Source: Candidatus Gastranaerophilales bacterium (lineage in GTDB: Bacteria; Cyanobacteriota; Vampirovibrionia; Gastranaerophilales; Gastranaerophilaceae). From it: 58,111 bases of DNA. Under the pieces are notes generated by a model. The model did not search any database and had not been told where the DNA came from. It worked only from the letters and a program-made list of their open reading frames with translations. Every line of letters begins with the position of its first letter. Position 1 is the stretch's first letter. Positions 1 through 7,864 of the stretch are shown here, one piece after another. The position numbers and the translations under genes were made by a program. Where the stretch lies: contig CALUVM010000013.1 in assembly GCA_944324255.1 (NCBI GenBank), positions 1 to 58,111 of the forward strand, in the 5' to 3' direction.

Positions 1-2
1 GT

Positions 3-341
3 GGTATTGCAGATATGCTCGCTGAGCGTGATGCTATACAAGCTCAATTAAACGAAAAAATCTTAGACAAAGCTGACGGTACAAAAATAGCAAGAACAAC
101 AGCAAAAGAATTTAGCAAAATGTATAATTTTAAAGAAAAAGATTTTAATACCGGATTTAACGCTTCCAATGTCAGCAAAAGTGACTTAAGATACATTATA
201 AGCCAGTACAGAACAAGTGAGGACACTGAGTCAAAGAATAAATGGGCAGAGATTATGAAGAAAATTTATAATGATCCAAATCTTGACAGTAGTGTAAAAA
301 GTGATAATATCAGAGCTGCATATAAATTGATGTGCGAATAG
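3..341 (+). CDS. C-terminal part of an unknown helical protein (5' end outside window)
   Basis: The frame is open from the first bases of the window (Gly-Ile-Ala-Asp before the first Met), so this is probably the end of a longer gene rather than a 108-residue protein starting at base 15. The visible part is hydrophilic, lysine-rich and mostly predicted helical, without a membrane segment. I do not recognise a domain. It ends 24 bases before a strong terminator and is followed by another unknown coiled-coil gene, so it may belong to the same class of proteins. Function unknown. Confidence 0.6.
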   Translation, partial: GIADMLAERDAIQAQLNEKILDKADGTKIARTTAKEFSKMYNFKEKDFNTGFNASNVSKSDLRYIISQYRTSEDTESKNKWAEIMKKIYNDPNLDSSVKSDNIRAAYKLMCE

Positions 342-364
342 TCTTAAATATTAAGAAATGTTAC

Positions 365-397
365 AAAAAAGCCCGAATCTGAAATCGGGCTTTTTTT
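365..397 (+). terminator. Rho-independent terminator
   Basis: A 12-bp perfect stem (AAAAAAGCCCGA / TCGGGCTTTTTT) with an 8-nt loop and a T-run closes the transcript of the partial gene. It insulates the next gene, whose promoter box starts only a few bases downstream. Confidence 0.9.
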
Positions 398-401
398 ATT
401 G

Positions 402-419
402 ACTTTATATATATGTAAG
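402..419 (+). promoter_or_regulatory. Shared upstream box (ACTTTATATATATGTAAG)
   Basis: This 18-mer lies immediately after a terminator and 22 bases before the ATG of the coiled-coil gene. The same box occurs upstream of other unknown genes near 16.14, 24.22, 45.30 and (variant) 49.69 kb. Its ends form a partial dyad CTTWA...GTAAG, so it could be a promoter -10 region, an operator, or both. Role inferred from recurrence only. Confidence 0.6.
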
Positions 420-441
420 ATATAAGAAGAAAGACAGAGCT

Positions 442-1290
442 ATGGGTGCTATTTCAGACGGAAGCTTTAATTATCTAAAAGAATACAGCAGAGAACAACG
501 TGCGCAGTATACTTATTTGAATGGCGGCGGATATGAAACTCATTCAACATGGGGTTCTGCATTAGCAACTGCACTGCCTTCTCTTTTTATGACTCTCAGT
601 TCTAAACTTGAAGGAGCAGAGGTTGATACCCCTGTCACATCTGATAAAACGGATTTATCTCCAGAAGCTGTTGATATACAAAAAGATATAGATAATGTGT
701 TGCAAGCAGCCGGCTGTGCTGATATTTCAGAGGTGCAAACCAAGCTTCAAACATCGCAGTCTGAATTAAAGGATATTAACTCACAAATTACATCTAACTC
801 CAGAGAGATTAGAACCTTAAATTCAACTATATCAGACTTGGAGAAAGCCGTTAAAGCAGTCGGAAATGACAGTCTTGATGTAAATGAGATTAACAAACAG
901 ATTGTCGATTTAAAGAAAAAAGTAGAGAAACTAGAGGCTGAAAAAGAGAAATTAGAAACTAAACAAGAAGAAAAAGTATCTGAAGTTGAAAAATACAGTC
1001 AAGCTCTAGAAAATCTTAAAACTCTGCAAAAGCAGTTAAAAAAAGTTGAAGGCAGAGATGCAATTGAGGAGCTGGTAAACAATGAATCAAAGGATTTTTC
1101 AAAAGCTTTCAAAGAGTTACGTGATGCTATTCAATCCGGAAATCAAGATGTCATCGATGAAAAAGCTTTGGCATTGAAAACATCCTATGATAACTATGTC
1201 AGTGCCCATCCGCACACGCATAATTCAATGGTTGAAAAGGGTTATAATTCAATGAAGAAGTATGTAAATGCCGCAAAGAAAGCTGTATAG
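442..1290 (+). CDS. Unknown coiled-coil protein
   Basis: A 282-residue cytoplasmic-looking protein with no signal peptide. Residues 1-50 are Tyr/Gly-rich with a short hydrophobic patch around 40-55 (ALATALPSLFMTLSS). Residues about 85-205 form a long heptad-rich coiled coil full of Glu/Lys/Leu. The C-terminus is basic (KKYVNAAKKAV) after a His-rich HPHTHN. No enzymatic motif is visible. It is a single-gene unit between a terminator and a pilin promoter and carries the shared CTTTATATATATGTAAG box just upstream. That places it with other orphan helical proteins here. A structural or exported role is a guess; function unknown. Confidence 0.75.
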   Translation: MGAISDGSFNYLKEYSREQRAQYTYLNGGGYETHSTWGSALATALPSLFMTLSSKLEGAEVDTPVTSDKTDLSPEAVDIQKDIDNVLQAAGCADISEVQTKLQTSQSELKDINSQITSNSREIRTLNSTISDLEKAVKAVGNDSLDVNEINKQIVDLKKKVEKLEAEKEKLETKQEEKVSEVEKYSQALENLKTLQKQLKKVEGRDAIEELVNNESKDFSKAFKELRDAIQSGNQDVIDEKALALKTSYDNYVSAHPHTHNSMVEKGYNSMKKYVNAAKKAV

Positions 1291-1296
1291 TACTTG

Positions 1297-1326
1297 TTGC
1301 ATATAATGGATATAATATGCTATAAT
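1297..1326 (+). promoter_or_regulatory. Sigma-70-type promoter of pilin-like gene
   Basis: TTGCAT and TATAAT separated by 18 nt lie 32 bases before the ATG of the pilin-like gene. A GAGG Shine-Dalgarno follows. Confidence 0.65.
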
Positions 1327-1357
1327 ACCCCTGTACTATTTTTTAAGAGGTGTTTAT

Positions 1358-2062
1358 ATGATAAGAAGAGGTTTTACTCTTGTCGAAGTGTTGGTTACCC
1401 TTGCTATAATCGGGATTGTAGCGGCTATTATGTCGCCTATTGTTGAAGGGCTTATTCCTGATAAGAACAAATCAATGGTGTTGAAATTGTCTAAAGTATT
1501 AGAAGAAACGAACACTGACTTATTGAGTAATCCTACATTATATAGCACAGACGGGTCTTGCGAAGGTTTTGCTTGCCAGTCACTTCCGCTGGATTCTCCG
1601 TATAACAGTGATACAAATTATCAAGGTACCACAAAATATCCGTACTTACTTGCTGCTCATCTTCAAATTGTTGACACGCCGGATGTTTCGGGTCAGGATG
1701 TTACTTTTAGAACGGTTGATAATGTAGATTGGACTGTAACATCAGTAAGTACAGGATTGTCGATGATAGTTTTTGATTTGAACGGTACTGATGAAGGTGA
1801 AAATTGTATTTACTCATCTTCCTGCAAAAAACCTGATAGATTTCGCTTTTTAGTAACTCCGGACGGGAATCTGCTTCCTGATGATGCGCTGACGGAAGCT
1901 TATATAAATAATTCAACAAAGCTTAATGATAAGAAAAAAGATTTATTAACGGCTAAAAATTCTACAAAAACTTATATAACTTCTATAAGTTCATCAACAG
2001 ATTTGGATAGTTTTGTAAAAGCTGATTCTGATGCTGATTACAGTTCTATTTTTAAAGATTAG
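1358..2062 (+). CDS. Type IV pilin-like / pseudopilin protein with prepilin leader
   Basis: Residues 1-5 (MIRRG) followed by FTLVEVLVTLAIIG give a class III prepilin signal. A prepilin peptidase would cut after Gly5 and N-methylate Phe6, and Glu10 is the conserved Glu5 of the mature pilin. The hydrophobic helix runs to about residue 30. The remaining ~200 residues are a soluble head with few cysteines. It would be assembled in the inner membrane into a type IV pilus or type II secretion pseudopilus. It has its own promoter and a GAGG ribosome site. gmhA follows 17 bases later, possibly by read-through. Major versus minor pilin cannot be told. Confidence 0.85.
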   Translation: MIRRGFTLVEVLVTLAIIGIVAAIMSPIVEGLIPDKNKSMVLKLSKVLEETNTDLLSNPTLYSTDGSCEGFACQSLPLDSPYNSDTNYQGTTKYPYLLAAHLQIVDTPDVSGQDVTFRTVDNVDWTVTSVSTGLSMIVFDLNGTDEGENCIYSSSCKKPDRFRFLVTPDGNLLPDDALTEAYINNSTKLNDKKKDLLTAKNSTKTYITSISSSTDLDSFVKADSDADYSSIFKD

Positions 2063-2079
2063 TTAAGGATAATTTAATT

Positions 2080-2655
2080 TTGAATAAGATTCTTGAATAT
2101 ATAAAGAGTTCTATAGAAACAAAAAAAAATATATTAGAGGATGCTTTATTGCTGGAAAGTACGGAGAGGCTTGCCGTAATTGTTTCAGAAGCCCTCCTTA
2201 ATTCAGGTAAAGTCTTAGTCGCCGGAAATGGCGGGTCTGCTGCTGATGCTCAGCATTTTGCAGGAGAGCTGATGTGCAAGCTTTATAAAAATCGTTCACC
2301 ACTGCCCGTTTTAGCTCTTACGACAGATTCTTCCGTAATAACAGCCATTTCGAATGATATAGATTACAAGTACTGTTTTGCCCGTCAAATTGAGGCTCTC
2401 GGACATAAAGGGGACGTATTTGTCGGAATTTCTACATCGGGCAATTCTGCCAATATAATAGAAGCATTAAAAATATCCCGTTCAAAAGGCTTAATTACAG
2501 CAGGATTAACCGGTTCCGAAACTACAGAAATGGATAAATACTGCGATTATCTAATAAAAATTCCTGCAAAAGATGTTCCGCATATTCAGGAATCACATAT
2601 TATGATAGTTCATATTTTAGCAATGTTAATAGAGGATAAAGTTTTTAAAGCTTAA
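2080..2655 (+). CDS. gmhA: Phosphoheptose isomerase (sedoheptulose 7-phosphate isomerase)
   Basis: A 191-residue single SIS-domain protein of normal GmhA length. [12 protein letters not shown] at residues 49-60 is the hallmark sugar-phosphate loop, and a later STSGNSANI segment is the second phosphate-binding loop. GmhA converts sedoheptulose 7-phosphate to D-glycero-D-manno-heptose 7-phosphate, the first step of ADP-heptose synthesis for LPS core. The start is TTG, chosen because AAGGA sits at good spacing and no ATG fits. Its 3' end overlaps the convergent epimerase gene by 11 bp. DiaA-like SIS proteins are the main alternative. Confidence 0.85.
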   Translation: MNKILEYIKSSIETKKNILEDALLLESTERLAVIVSEALLNSGKVLVAGNGGSAADAQHFAGELMCKLYKNRSPLPVLALTTDSSVITAISNDIDYKYCFARQIEALGHKGDVFVGISTSGNSANIIEALKISRSKGLITAGLTGSETTEMDKYCDYLIKIPAKDVPHIQESHIMIVHILAMLIEDKVFKA

Positions 2656-3580
2656 GTCTGTTTTTAAAATATTCTATTGTGGAATTTAAGCCGTCTTTAA
2701 TATCGACTTTTGGAGTCCATTTCAATTTATCTTTTGCGAGTGTAATATCAGGCTTTCTTTTTACAGGATCATCAGAAGGCAGTTCTTTGTATACGATTTT
2801 TGATTTTGATTCTGTTAAATTTATTATAAGTGAAGCCAAATCTTTAATAGTTCTTTCTTCAGGATTCCCGAGGTTTACCGGTCCTGTAAAATTCGGCGTG
2901 TTCATCATTCGTATCATTCCTTCAATAAGGTCAGAAACGTAGCAGAAAGATCTGGTTTGGTTTCCGCCGCCATAAATGGTTATATCTTCGCCTTTTAGAG
3001 CCTGAACTATAAAATTAGATACTACTCTGCCGTCGTTAGGATGCATATTAGGTCCGTATGTGTTAAAAATACGAATAATTTTTATATCAGTCCCAAACTG
3101 GCGTCTGTAATCTGTCATGAGGGTTTCTGCACATCGTTTGCCCTCATCATAACAGCTTCTTACTCCGATAGGATTGACATTACCCCAGTAAGATTCTATC
3201 TGCGGATGCACCAAAGGATCTCCGTATACTTCGCTGGTGGATGCTTGAAGAATAGTTGCTCCGTATTTATTTGCCAGTTCAAGCATATTTATTATACCCA
3301 TAACCGAAGTGCGTATTGTTTTAACAGGATTGTATTGATAATGCGGGGGGCTTGCCGGACAGGCGAGGTTATATATCTGGTCGATTACCGTAAAATACTC
3401 CTCTGTAATATCATGTTCAACCAGTTCAAAATTAGGATGGGTGCAAAATGATTCAATGTTTTCCATTGATCCTGTGAAAAAGTTATCAACACAGATTACA
3501 TAATTTCCCTCATCAAGCAGTCTTTTACAAAGATGAGAGCCTATAAATCCTGCTCCGCCGGTTACTAAAATTCTTTTCAT
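2645..3580 (-). CDS. UDP-glucuronate decarboxylase (UDP-xylose synthase)-like NAD-dependent epimerase
   Basis: An extended short-chain dehydrogenase/reductase of 311 residues. GGAGFIGS at 8-15 binds [11 protein letters not shown] at 115-121 holds the catalytic Ser/Thr, and Tyr144-x3-Lys148 is the catalytic pair. The CPASPPHYQ stretch near 74-82 and the [13 protein letters not shown] context are characteristic of UXS enzymes, which oxidise and decarboxylate UDP-glucuronate to UDP-xylose. This fits surface polysaccharide synthesis alongside gmhA and the later glycosyltransferases. GGGAG precedes the ATG. The gene is convergent with gmhA. Confidence 0.88.
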   Translation of the reverse strand: MKRILVTGGAGFIGSHLCKRLLDEGNYVICVDNFFTGSMENIESFCTHPNFELVEHDITEEYFTVIDQIYNLACPASPPHYQYNPVKTIRTSVMGIINMLELANKYGATILQASTSEVYGDPLVHPQIESYWGNVNPIGVRSCYDEGKRCAETLMTDYRRQFGTDIKIIRIFNTYGPNMHPNDGRVVSNFIVQALKGEDITIYGGGNQTRSFCYVSDLIEGMIRMMNTPNFTGPVNLGNPEERTIKDLASLIINLTESKSKIVYKELPSDDPVKRKPDITLAKDKLKWTPKVDIKDGLNSTIEYFKNRLKL

Positions 3581-3614
3581 TAATATCTCCCTGTTTTCAT
3601 TTTAACATAAAAAC

Positions 3615-3643
3615 TTGATATATAACCGGCAATATTATATAAT
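3615..3643 (+). promoter_or_regulatory. Sigma-70-type promoter of second pilin-like gene
   Basis: TTGATA and TATAAT are separated by exactly 17 nt, and AGAGGG follows before the ATG. Confidence 0.7.
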
Positions 3644-3679
3644 TCTTATGTGGTTTAGTTAATTGAAAGAGGGTTTTAT

Positions 3680-4345
3680 ATGATGAAATTAAAAGGCTTT
3701 ACCCTGGCGGAAGTATTGGTTACGCTTGCAATAGTAGGTACTGTTGCGTCTTTGACGCTGCCTGCACTTATGAATAATGTTTCGAAGTCCAGTGTTGGAC
3801 CTTCTCTTGCAAAGGCTGTTAATACCCTGGAAACTGCTAATAAAACGATTCTGGCTGATAACACTGCAAGACAGCTTCATACAGTTTGCGGGGATGATTA
3901 TATTGCATGTTTAAGAAATTATGTTACAGGCAGTTTTGTAGATCAAGAAGTTGATTACTTGCAATATTCTCTTACAGAAGCAGCATTTTCTGCCGGAGGA
4001 GAAGACGGAAGTACCGGTCTTGCTACAAATGACGGGATAATCTATTATCAATCAGGCGCACCTGCTACACTGGAAACTGTTCCTAATAATTATTACGGCA
4101 GATATTATACAGTTTATATTGATACCAACGGAACGGCAAAGGGTCCGAATGCATTGGGAAGAGATACTTTTGAAGTTCTGATAGATTATAATGGAGCAGT
4201 TATCCCTTATGGCGGACAAATGTATAAAGACTATACAAGCGGAGAATCTGTATTGTGGGAAACCGGCTGCTTAAGAACCGGTCCTACAGACGGAGCTTCT
4301 TGTACAGGTTCGGTCGCTGATAACGGTTGGAAAGTTGTTTATTAA
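3680..4345 (+). CDS. Type IV pilin-like protein with prepilin leader
   Basis: A 221-residue protein starting MMKLKG followed by FTLAEVLVTLAIVG, a prepilin peptidase site with the conserved Glu at mature position 5 and a hydrophobic helix to about residue 30. The head contains paired cysteines (CGDDYIAC near 70; CLRTGPTDGASC near the C-terminus), as in pilins with a disulfide-bonded loop. It ends ...GWKVVY, and many minor pilins have an aromatic C-terminus. It has its own promoter and a terminator, so it is monocistronic. It is related in leader sequence to the pilin-like gene near 1.4 kb but has a different head. Confidence 0.87.
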   Translation: MMKLKGFTLAEVLVTLAIVGTVASLTLPALMNNVSKSSVGPSLAKAVNTLETANKTILADNTARQLHTVCGDDYIACLRNYVTGSFVDQEVDYLQYSLTEAAFSAGGEDGSTGLATNDGIIYYQSGAPATLETVPNNYYGRYYTVYIDTNGTAKGPNALGRDTFEVLIDYNGAVIPYGGQMYKDYTSGESVLWETGCLRTGPTDGASCTGSVADNGWKVVY

Positions 4346-4350
4346 TATAT

Positions 4351-4382
4351 AAAAAATGCGGGTTTAACACCCGCATTTTTTA
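4351..4382. terminator. Bidirectional terminator shared by pilin and pyk
   Basis: AAAAAATGCGGGT - TTAAC - ACCCGCATTTTTT is symmetrical and gives a U-run in both directions. Its right half lies inside the pyk reading frame and encodes the last residues of that protein. Confidence 0.9.
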
Positions 4383-5818
4383 TTCTGTTCATCTTCTGCA
4401 CCGATTCTGTGAACTCTTATAAAGTTTGTTCTTCCTGTAATCAGTTTAGGAATTGAACCGATAATTATAATTCTTTCATCCTTTTTAAATGATGTATTTT
4501 CCAGAATATATTTATCTATTTCTTTAAGGATTGTTGTATCTAATACTGCATCCCAGTCTTTGCAGCTTGGAGTGATTCCCCAGTATAAATTTAATTTACG
4601 GCAGGTTTTTTCCATATCTGAAATTGCGATAATAGGAACTGACGGTCTGAGCTTTGCCAGTAATTTAGGGGTGTAACCTGTATGACTGAATGCAAGTATA
4701 GCTTTTGCATGCAAATCTTGAGCCATTTTTACTGCTGCATTTGATATGGCTTGAGGAGAAAGCTCATAGTGTTCGTTTATATCTAAGATTAGATTTGATA
4801 AACAGAACTTACAGTTTTCTGTATTATTTGCAATTTCTCTCATCATAGCAACAGCTTCTACAGGATATTTGCCCATCGCTGTTTCTCCTGATAACATTAC
4901 AGCATCAGCTCCATCGACGATAGCGTTAGCAATATCACTGGCTTCTGCTCTGGTCGGGATTGGCTCTTCTATCATTGATTCAAGCATCTGGGTTGCTACA
5001 ATACAAACACGTCTTTGTTTTATTGTTTTATCAATAATATTTTTTTGTATTATAGGAACTTCAGCCGGTGACATTTCTATACCCAAATCTCCTCTTGCTA
5101 CCATTATACCGTCTGCTTCGTATATAATTTCATCAAGATTTTTAACAGCTTGAGGCTTTTCAATTTTTGCAATAACAGGAATATCTCCACCGCAGGCTCT
5201 TATATATTTTTTTGCCATAATTACATCTGTAGCTTCTCTCACAAATGATTGTGCAATATAATCAGCTCCATTTTCTACTGCAAATTTGATAAACTCTTTG
5301 TCCCTTTTAGTTACTGCATCAAGACTGGCTGTTGACCCCGGAAGGTTTATACCTTTTCTTGGCTTAATTTCTTCTCCATAAAGAACTTCGGCATAGATTT
5401 TTTCATCTTTGATATCTAAGACTTGCAAACCAACTTTTCCATCGTCCAGTAAAATTCTGTCACCTGCCATAACGTCATCGGCTATTCCGTCATAGTCAAC
5501 AGGAATAATATCAGAGTCCTCTTCGTAGGCTCCGGCTTTTAAAATTATTTTATCTCCGCATTTTATTTCAATAGGAAACGGAATATTTCCAACACGGATT
5601 TTAGGACCTTGCAGGTCAATCATATATGGAATGTAAAGCCCGAGTTCTTCTGATACTTTTCTTATATTTTTAATGTTTTCAAGATGCCCTTCCATAGTGC
5701 CGTGTGATGTGTTTAATCTAAACATTGATGCTCCGGCAAGAGTTAATTTCTTTATCATTTCGTATGATGATGTTGCAGGACCTAATGTCGCAACTATTTT
5801 TGTTTTACCTTTTTTCAT
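4364..5818 (-). CDS. pyk: Pyruvate kinase
   Basis: Full-length 484-residue enzyme that makes pyruvate and ATP from phosphoenolpyruvate and ADP in glycolysis. Visible signatures are TLGPA (11-15), RLNTSHG (34-40), the catalytic lysine in AKIEKP (217-222), ARGDLG (241-246) binding the metal and PEP, and ATQMLESM (275-282). A C-terminal alpha/beta regulatory domain follows. The gene is a monocistron between a LysM gene (divergent) and a pilin (convergent). The final KKCGC is encoded by the stem of the shared terminator, so the tail was probably acquired by drift of the stop codon. Regulation is not visible. Confidence 0.96.
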   Translation of the reverse strand: MKKGKTKIVATLGPATSSYEMIKKLTLAGASMFRLNTSHGTMEGHLENIKNIRKVSEELGLYIPYMIDLQGPKIRVGNIPFPIEIKCGDKIILKAGAYEEDSDIIPVDYDGIADDVMAGDRILLDDGKVGLQVLDIKDEKIYAEVLYGEEIKPRKGINLPGSTASLDAVTKRDKEFIKFAVENGADYIAQSFVREATDVIMAKKYIRACGGDIPVIAKIEKPQAVKNLDEIIYEADGIMVARGDLGIEMSPAEVPIIQKNIIDKTIKQRRVCIVATQMLESMIEEPIPTRAEASDIANAIVDGADAVMLSGETAMGKYPVEAVAMMREIANNTENCKFCLSNLILDINEHYELSPQAISNAAVKMAQDLHAKAILAFSHTGYTPKLLAKLRPSVPIIAISDMEKTCRKLNLYWGITPSCKDWDAVLDTTILKEIDKYILENTSFKKDERIIIIGSIPKLITGRTNFIRVHRIGAEDEQNKKCGC

Positions 5819-5900
5819 GCTATTTATCTCCTCGTAAAATCTTCAAACATCCTAATTATATGTGAAAAAAATTTTTATGTATACAATTCTTAATAATCAA

Positions 5901-5940
5901 CGCAATTTTTTTTACACAAAATACTTTAATTAATTATATG
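5901..5940 (+). promoter_or_regulatory. Shared bipartite upstream element (GCAATT-N15-ACTTTA)
   Basis: CGCAATT begins 22 bases before ACTTTAAT, the same spacing seen upstream of the unknown genes at 16.10 (minus), 42.64 and 45.33 kb. The right half is a weaker match to the CTTTATATATATGTAAG box (CTTTAATTAATTATATG). It lies 29 bases before the LysM gene. Confidence 0.5.
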
Positions 5941-5968
5941 GGGAAAATATTTTAATAGGAGATTTGTT

Positions 5969-6709
5969 ATGGTGGATATTGCTGCAGAAAACAAATATAT
6001 CAGCTATATGATGGGGAAAATTTCGACTGATAATGTTGAAAAAGAATCCTATACAGTCAAAAAAGGTGATAATTTATGGAATTTAGCTAAAAAAGAACTG
6101 GGTTCCGGTGCAACTAATCAGGAAATCAGTCAATACATGCTTCTGATTGCTAAAATGAACGGGCTTGATACTTATGAAAAAATGAATAATATCAAATACG
6201 GTCAGTCAATCTTTATGCCTGATACAGGTACAATATCTGCCAGAGAATATATAAGTTCGCAAAAAGATAAAAAAGAAATAACAGCAGCAGAAAAAAGCAT
6301 GTATGAAATTTTGAAACAGATAGAAAATAATGAACTAAATATTGAAAAATGTTACAGCGGAACAACGGGTGTTGAAGTATATCTTGCAACTAAGTATGAT
6401 GATGAATTAGGTTATCCGATAACCCGTGCATCTATTAAAACATCTGGCAGCGGAGAAAATAGAAGAATTAGAGAATTCTCATTTGAAGATTCTGAAAAAA
6501 ATCTCCAGCCTGAGCGTCTTGATTACGCTTTATATCCTGACGGAAACCTTACGAAAGGTTCTTATTCCGAGTATACAGCTAAACAAAATGGTCATATAAC
6601 AACTTTACCTGCCGTTGAAGTACAAAAGGTTAACAACAGTTTAAAAAACTTACTTAATGTAAAAGCAGAAAGCGGAAATTCAGGAAAAGAAATTTCAATC
6701 TATATGTAA
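5969..6709 (+). CDS. LysM-domain protein without signal peptide
   Basis: A 246-residue protein with one LysM module at about residues 27-80: SYTVKKGDNLWNLAKK opens it and YGQSIFMPD closes it. LysM binds N-acetylglucosamine polymers such as peptidoglycan. The N-terminus has no Sec signal, so the protein is either cytoplasmic or exported by another route, as with phage-tail and flagellar LysM proteins. The C-terminal 130 residues match nothing I know. An AGGAG site precedes the ATG and a strong terminator follows, so it is monocistronic. The upstream element groups it with the orphan helical-protein genes. Confidence 0.8.
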   Translation: MVDIAAENKYISYMMGKISTDNVEKESYTVKKGDNLWNLAKKELGSGATNQEISQYMLLIAKMNGLDTYEKMNNIKYGQSIFMPDTGTISAREYISSQKDKKEITAAEKSMYEILKQIENNELNIEKCYSGTTGVEVYLATKYDDELGYPITRASIKTSGSGENRRIREFSFEDSEKNLQPERLDYALYPDGNLTKGSYSEYTAKQNGHITTLPAVEVQKVNNSLKNLLNVKAESGNSGKEISIYM

Positions 6710-6722
6710 ATAATATTAGAAA

Positions 6723-6757
6723 AAACAAGCATACAGTATTTTCTGTATGCTTGTTTT
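6723..6757 (+). terminator. Rho-independent terminator
   Basis: AAACAAGCATACAG / CTGTATGCTTGTTT is a perfect 14-bp stem with a 6-nt loop, directly after the LysM gene and before the oppositely oriented tRNA-Pro. It probably also ends the tRNA transcript. Confidence 0.9.
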
Positions 6758-6770
6758 GTATTTAAAATAT

Positions 6771-6843
6771 CGGGATGACAGGATTTGAACCTGCGACCCC
6801 TTCGTCCCGAACGAAGTACGCTACCAAGCTGCGCTACATCCCG
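6771..6843 (-). tRNA. tRNA-Pro (anticodon CGG)
   Basis: Read on the minus strand this folds into a complete cloverleaf. The acceptor is CGGGATG/CATCCCG, the anticodon stem CTTCG/CGAAG holds loop TTCGGGA, and the T-loop is TTCAAAT. CCA is not encoded. Its first 18 nt recur exactly in the tandem repeats upstream. Confidence 0.95.
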
Positions 6844-6880
6844 AAAAGTAAAGGTATTAAATTGTCAAACGGGTTGTTGA

Positions 6881-6965
6881 GCGTACTTGAACGAAGTACT
6901 ACCTCTCCTCAAACGTGACATTTAGTCACGTTTTCGTCGGCAGAGTCAAGCTGCGCTACATCCCG
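6881..6965 (-). pseudogene. Pseudo-tRNA-Pro, copy 1, with 44-nt insert in the D region
   Basis: Minus-strand order: exact tRNA 5' segment (18 nt), then a 44-nt insert carrying GTGACTAAATGTCAC, then GGTAGTACTTCGTTC, which matches the D-stem/anticodon part of the tRNA minus two bases. The 3' half (anticodon 3' arm, T-arm, acceptor) is missing, so it cannot be a functional tRNA. Confidence 0.7.
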
Positions 6966-7002
6966 AAAAGTAAAGGTATTAAATTGTCAAACGGGTTGTT
7001 GA

Positions 7003-7087
7003 GCGTACTTGAACGAAGTACTACCTCTCCTCAAACGTGACATTTAGTCACGTTTTCGTCGGCAGAGTCAAGCTGCGCTACATCCCG
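7003..7087 (-). pseudogene. Pseudo-tRNA-Pro, copy 2
   Basis: Identical to copy 1, displaced by 122 bp. The identity argues for a recent tandem duplication or gene conversion. Confidence 0.7.
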
Positions 7088-7210
7088 AAAAGTAAAGGTA
7101 TTAAGTTGTCAGGAGGGTTTATTAATTACCCCACTATTTAATTTTATTATCAAAAAATATACTTTCAAGACTCTTTTTAAAAATCAGTTAAGTTATTTGC
7201 GATAATTTAC

Positions 7211-7240
7211 AAAAGCTGTCATAATATTATGACAGCTTTT
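7211..7240. promoter_or_regulatory. 30-bp perfect palindrome before Cys-cluster gene
   Basis: AAAAGCTGTCATAAT and its exact reverse complement abut with no spacer. It ends 15 bases before the preferred start of the next gene. It could be an operator, or a bidirectional terminator for transcripts from the pseudo-tRNA region. Transcribed, it would fold with the middle bases as loop. Confidence 0.5.
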
Positions 7241-7255
7241 GTATGGGGATTAGGA

Positions 7256-7852
7256 ATGCTAGAAAACTATATTAAATATTTAAAGTTTCTGGATGAAAAA
7301 CTGGATAAGTTTTTTAGGATACAAAAACCATATATTGTTTGCCATAAAGGATGCTCCGGATGCTGCAAGAATTCTCAATTCCCATATACAGCTCTTGAAA
7401 TGTCTTATTTGTTAAAAGGGTTGTTAACCTTAGATAAAGATACTCTGGATAAAATTACAAAGAATGTAGATAAAATACTGGAAAAGAAAAAACAATTTAC
7501 GGGTGAAAGATTCCGATATAATTGTCCTCTGTTAATTGATGACTGCTGCGCCCTTTATGAATACAGGGGAATTGTATGCAGGACTTTCGGATTGCCGGTT
7601 CAGGCACCTGACGGAGCATTGTTGATTCCATTTTGCTGTTATGAGGGTTTGAATTACTCAAATGTTTTTGATATAGATAAAAATGAGGTTTCAGAAGAAA
7701 AGGTTAAAGAATTAGGGTCAGAATTTGAACCTCTCGGGTTTAATATAAGTTATCAGTATTTAACAAATCCTGAGTTTGAAAAAGGATTTAATATAGTTTT
7801 CGGGGAGAGAAAACCGCTGATAGAATGGCTTACAAGTAATGAAAGGGTATAA
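7256..7852 (+). CDS. YkgJ-type cysteine-cluster protein (putative Fe/Zn-chelating)
   Basis: About 198 residues from the chosen start. The N-terminal CHKGCSGCCKNS, the CPLLIDDCC motif and CRTFGLP form the cysteine pattern of the CxxCxxCC (YkgJ) family, thought to bind a metal or Fe-S cluster. Molecular function is not established for the family. I start at 7256 because GGGG lies at Shine-Dalgarno distance. The in-frame ATG at 7229 lies inside the 30-bp palindrome. The MFS gene follows after 12 bases, so the two are probably co-transcribed. Confidence 0.75.
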   Translation: MLENYIKYLKFLDEKLDKFFRIQKPYIVCHKGCSGCCKNSQFPYTALEMSYLLKGLLTLDKDTLDKITKNVDKILEKKKQFTGERFRYNCPLLIDDCCALYEYRGIVCRTFGLPVQAPDGALLIPFCCYEGLNYSNVFDIDKNEVSEEKVKELGSEFEPLGFNISYQYLTNPEFEKGFNIVFGERKPLIEWLTSNERV

Positions 7853-7864
7853 AAGAATTAAATA

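Larger units (their letters stand above)
6826..7107. repeat. 122-bp tandem repeat derived from tRNA-Pro
   Basis: Two exact 122-bp units (starting 6826 and 6948) and a partial third from 7070. Each ends with the 18-nt 5' end of the tRNA-Pro gene, followed by the same AAAAGTAAAGGTATTAA flank. Within a unit are a tRNA anticodon-arm-like piece and an insert with the palindrome GTGACATTTAGTCAC. The copies diverge after base 7101. No coding potential is evident, and no other gene occupies the gap before the next CDS. Confidence 0.9.

Noticed and set aside
3041-3451. 136-codon plus-strand frame inside the epimerase gene
   Set aside because: It lies opposite a gene with clear UXS motifs, has no ribosome site and reads as Cys/Phe-rich noise.
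6826-7107. CRISPR array
   Set aside because: Repeats are adjacent 122-bp tandem units with no unique spacers and contain tRNA sequence; no cas genes.
6826-7107. Phage or island attachment sites at tRNA-Pro
   Set aside because: The repeated part is the 5' end of the tRNA, not the 3' end used by integrases, and there is no integrase.
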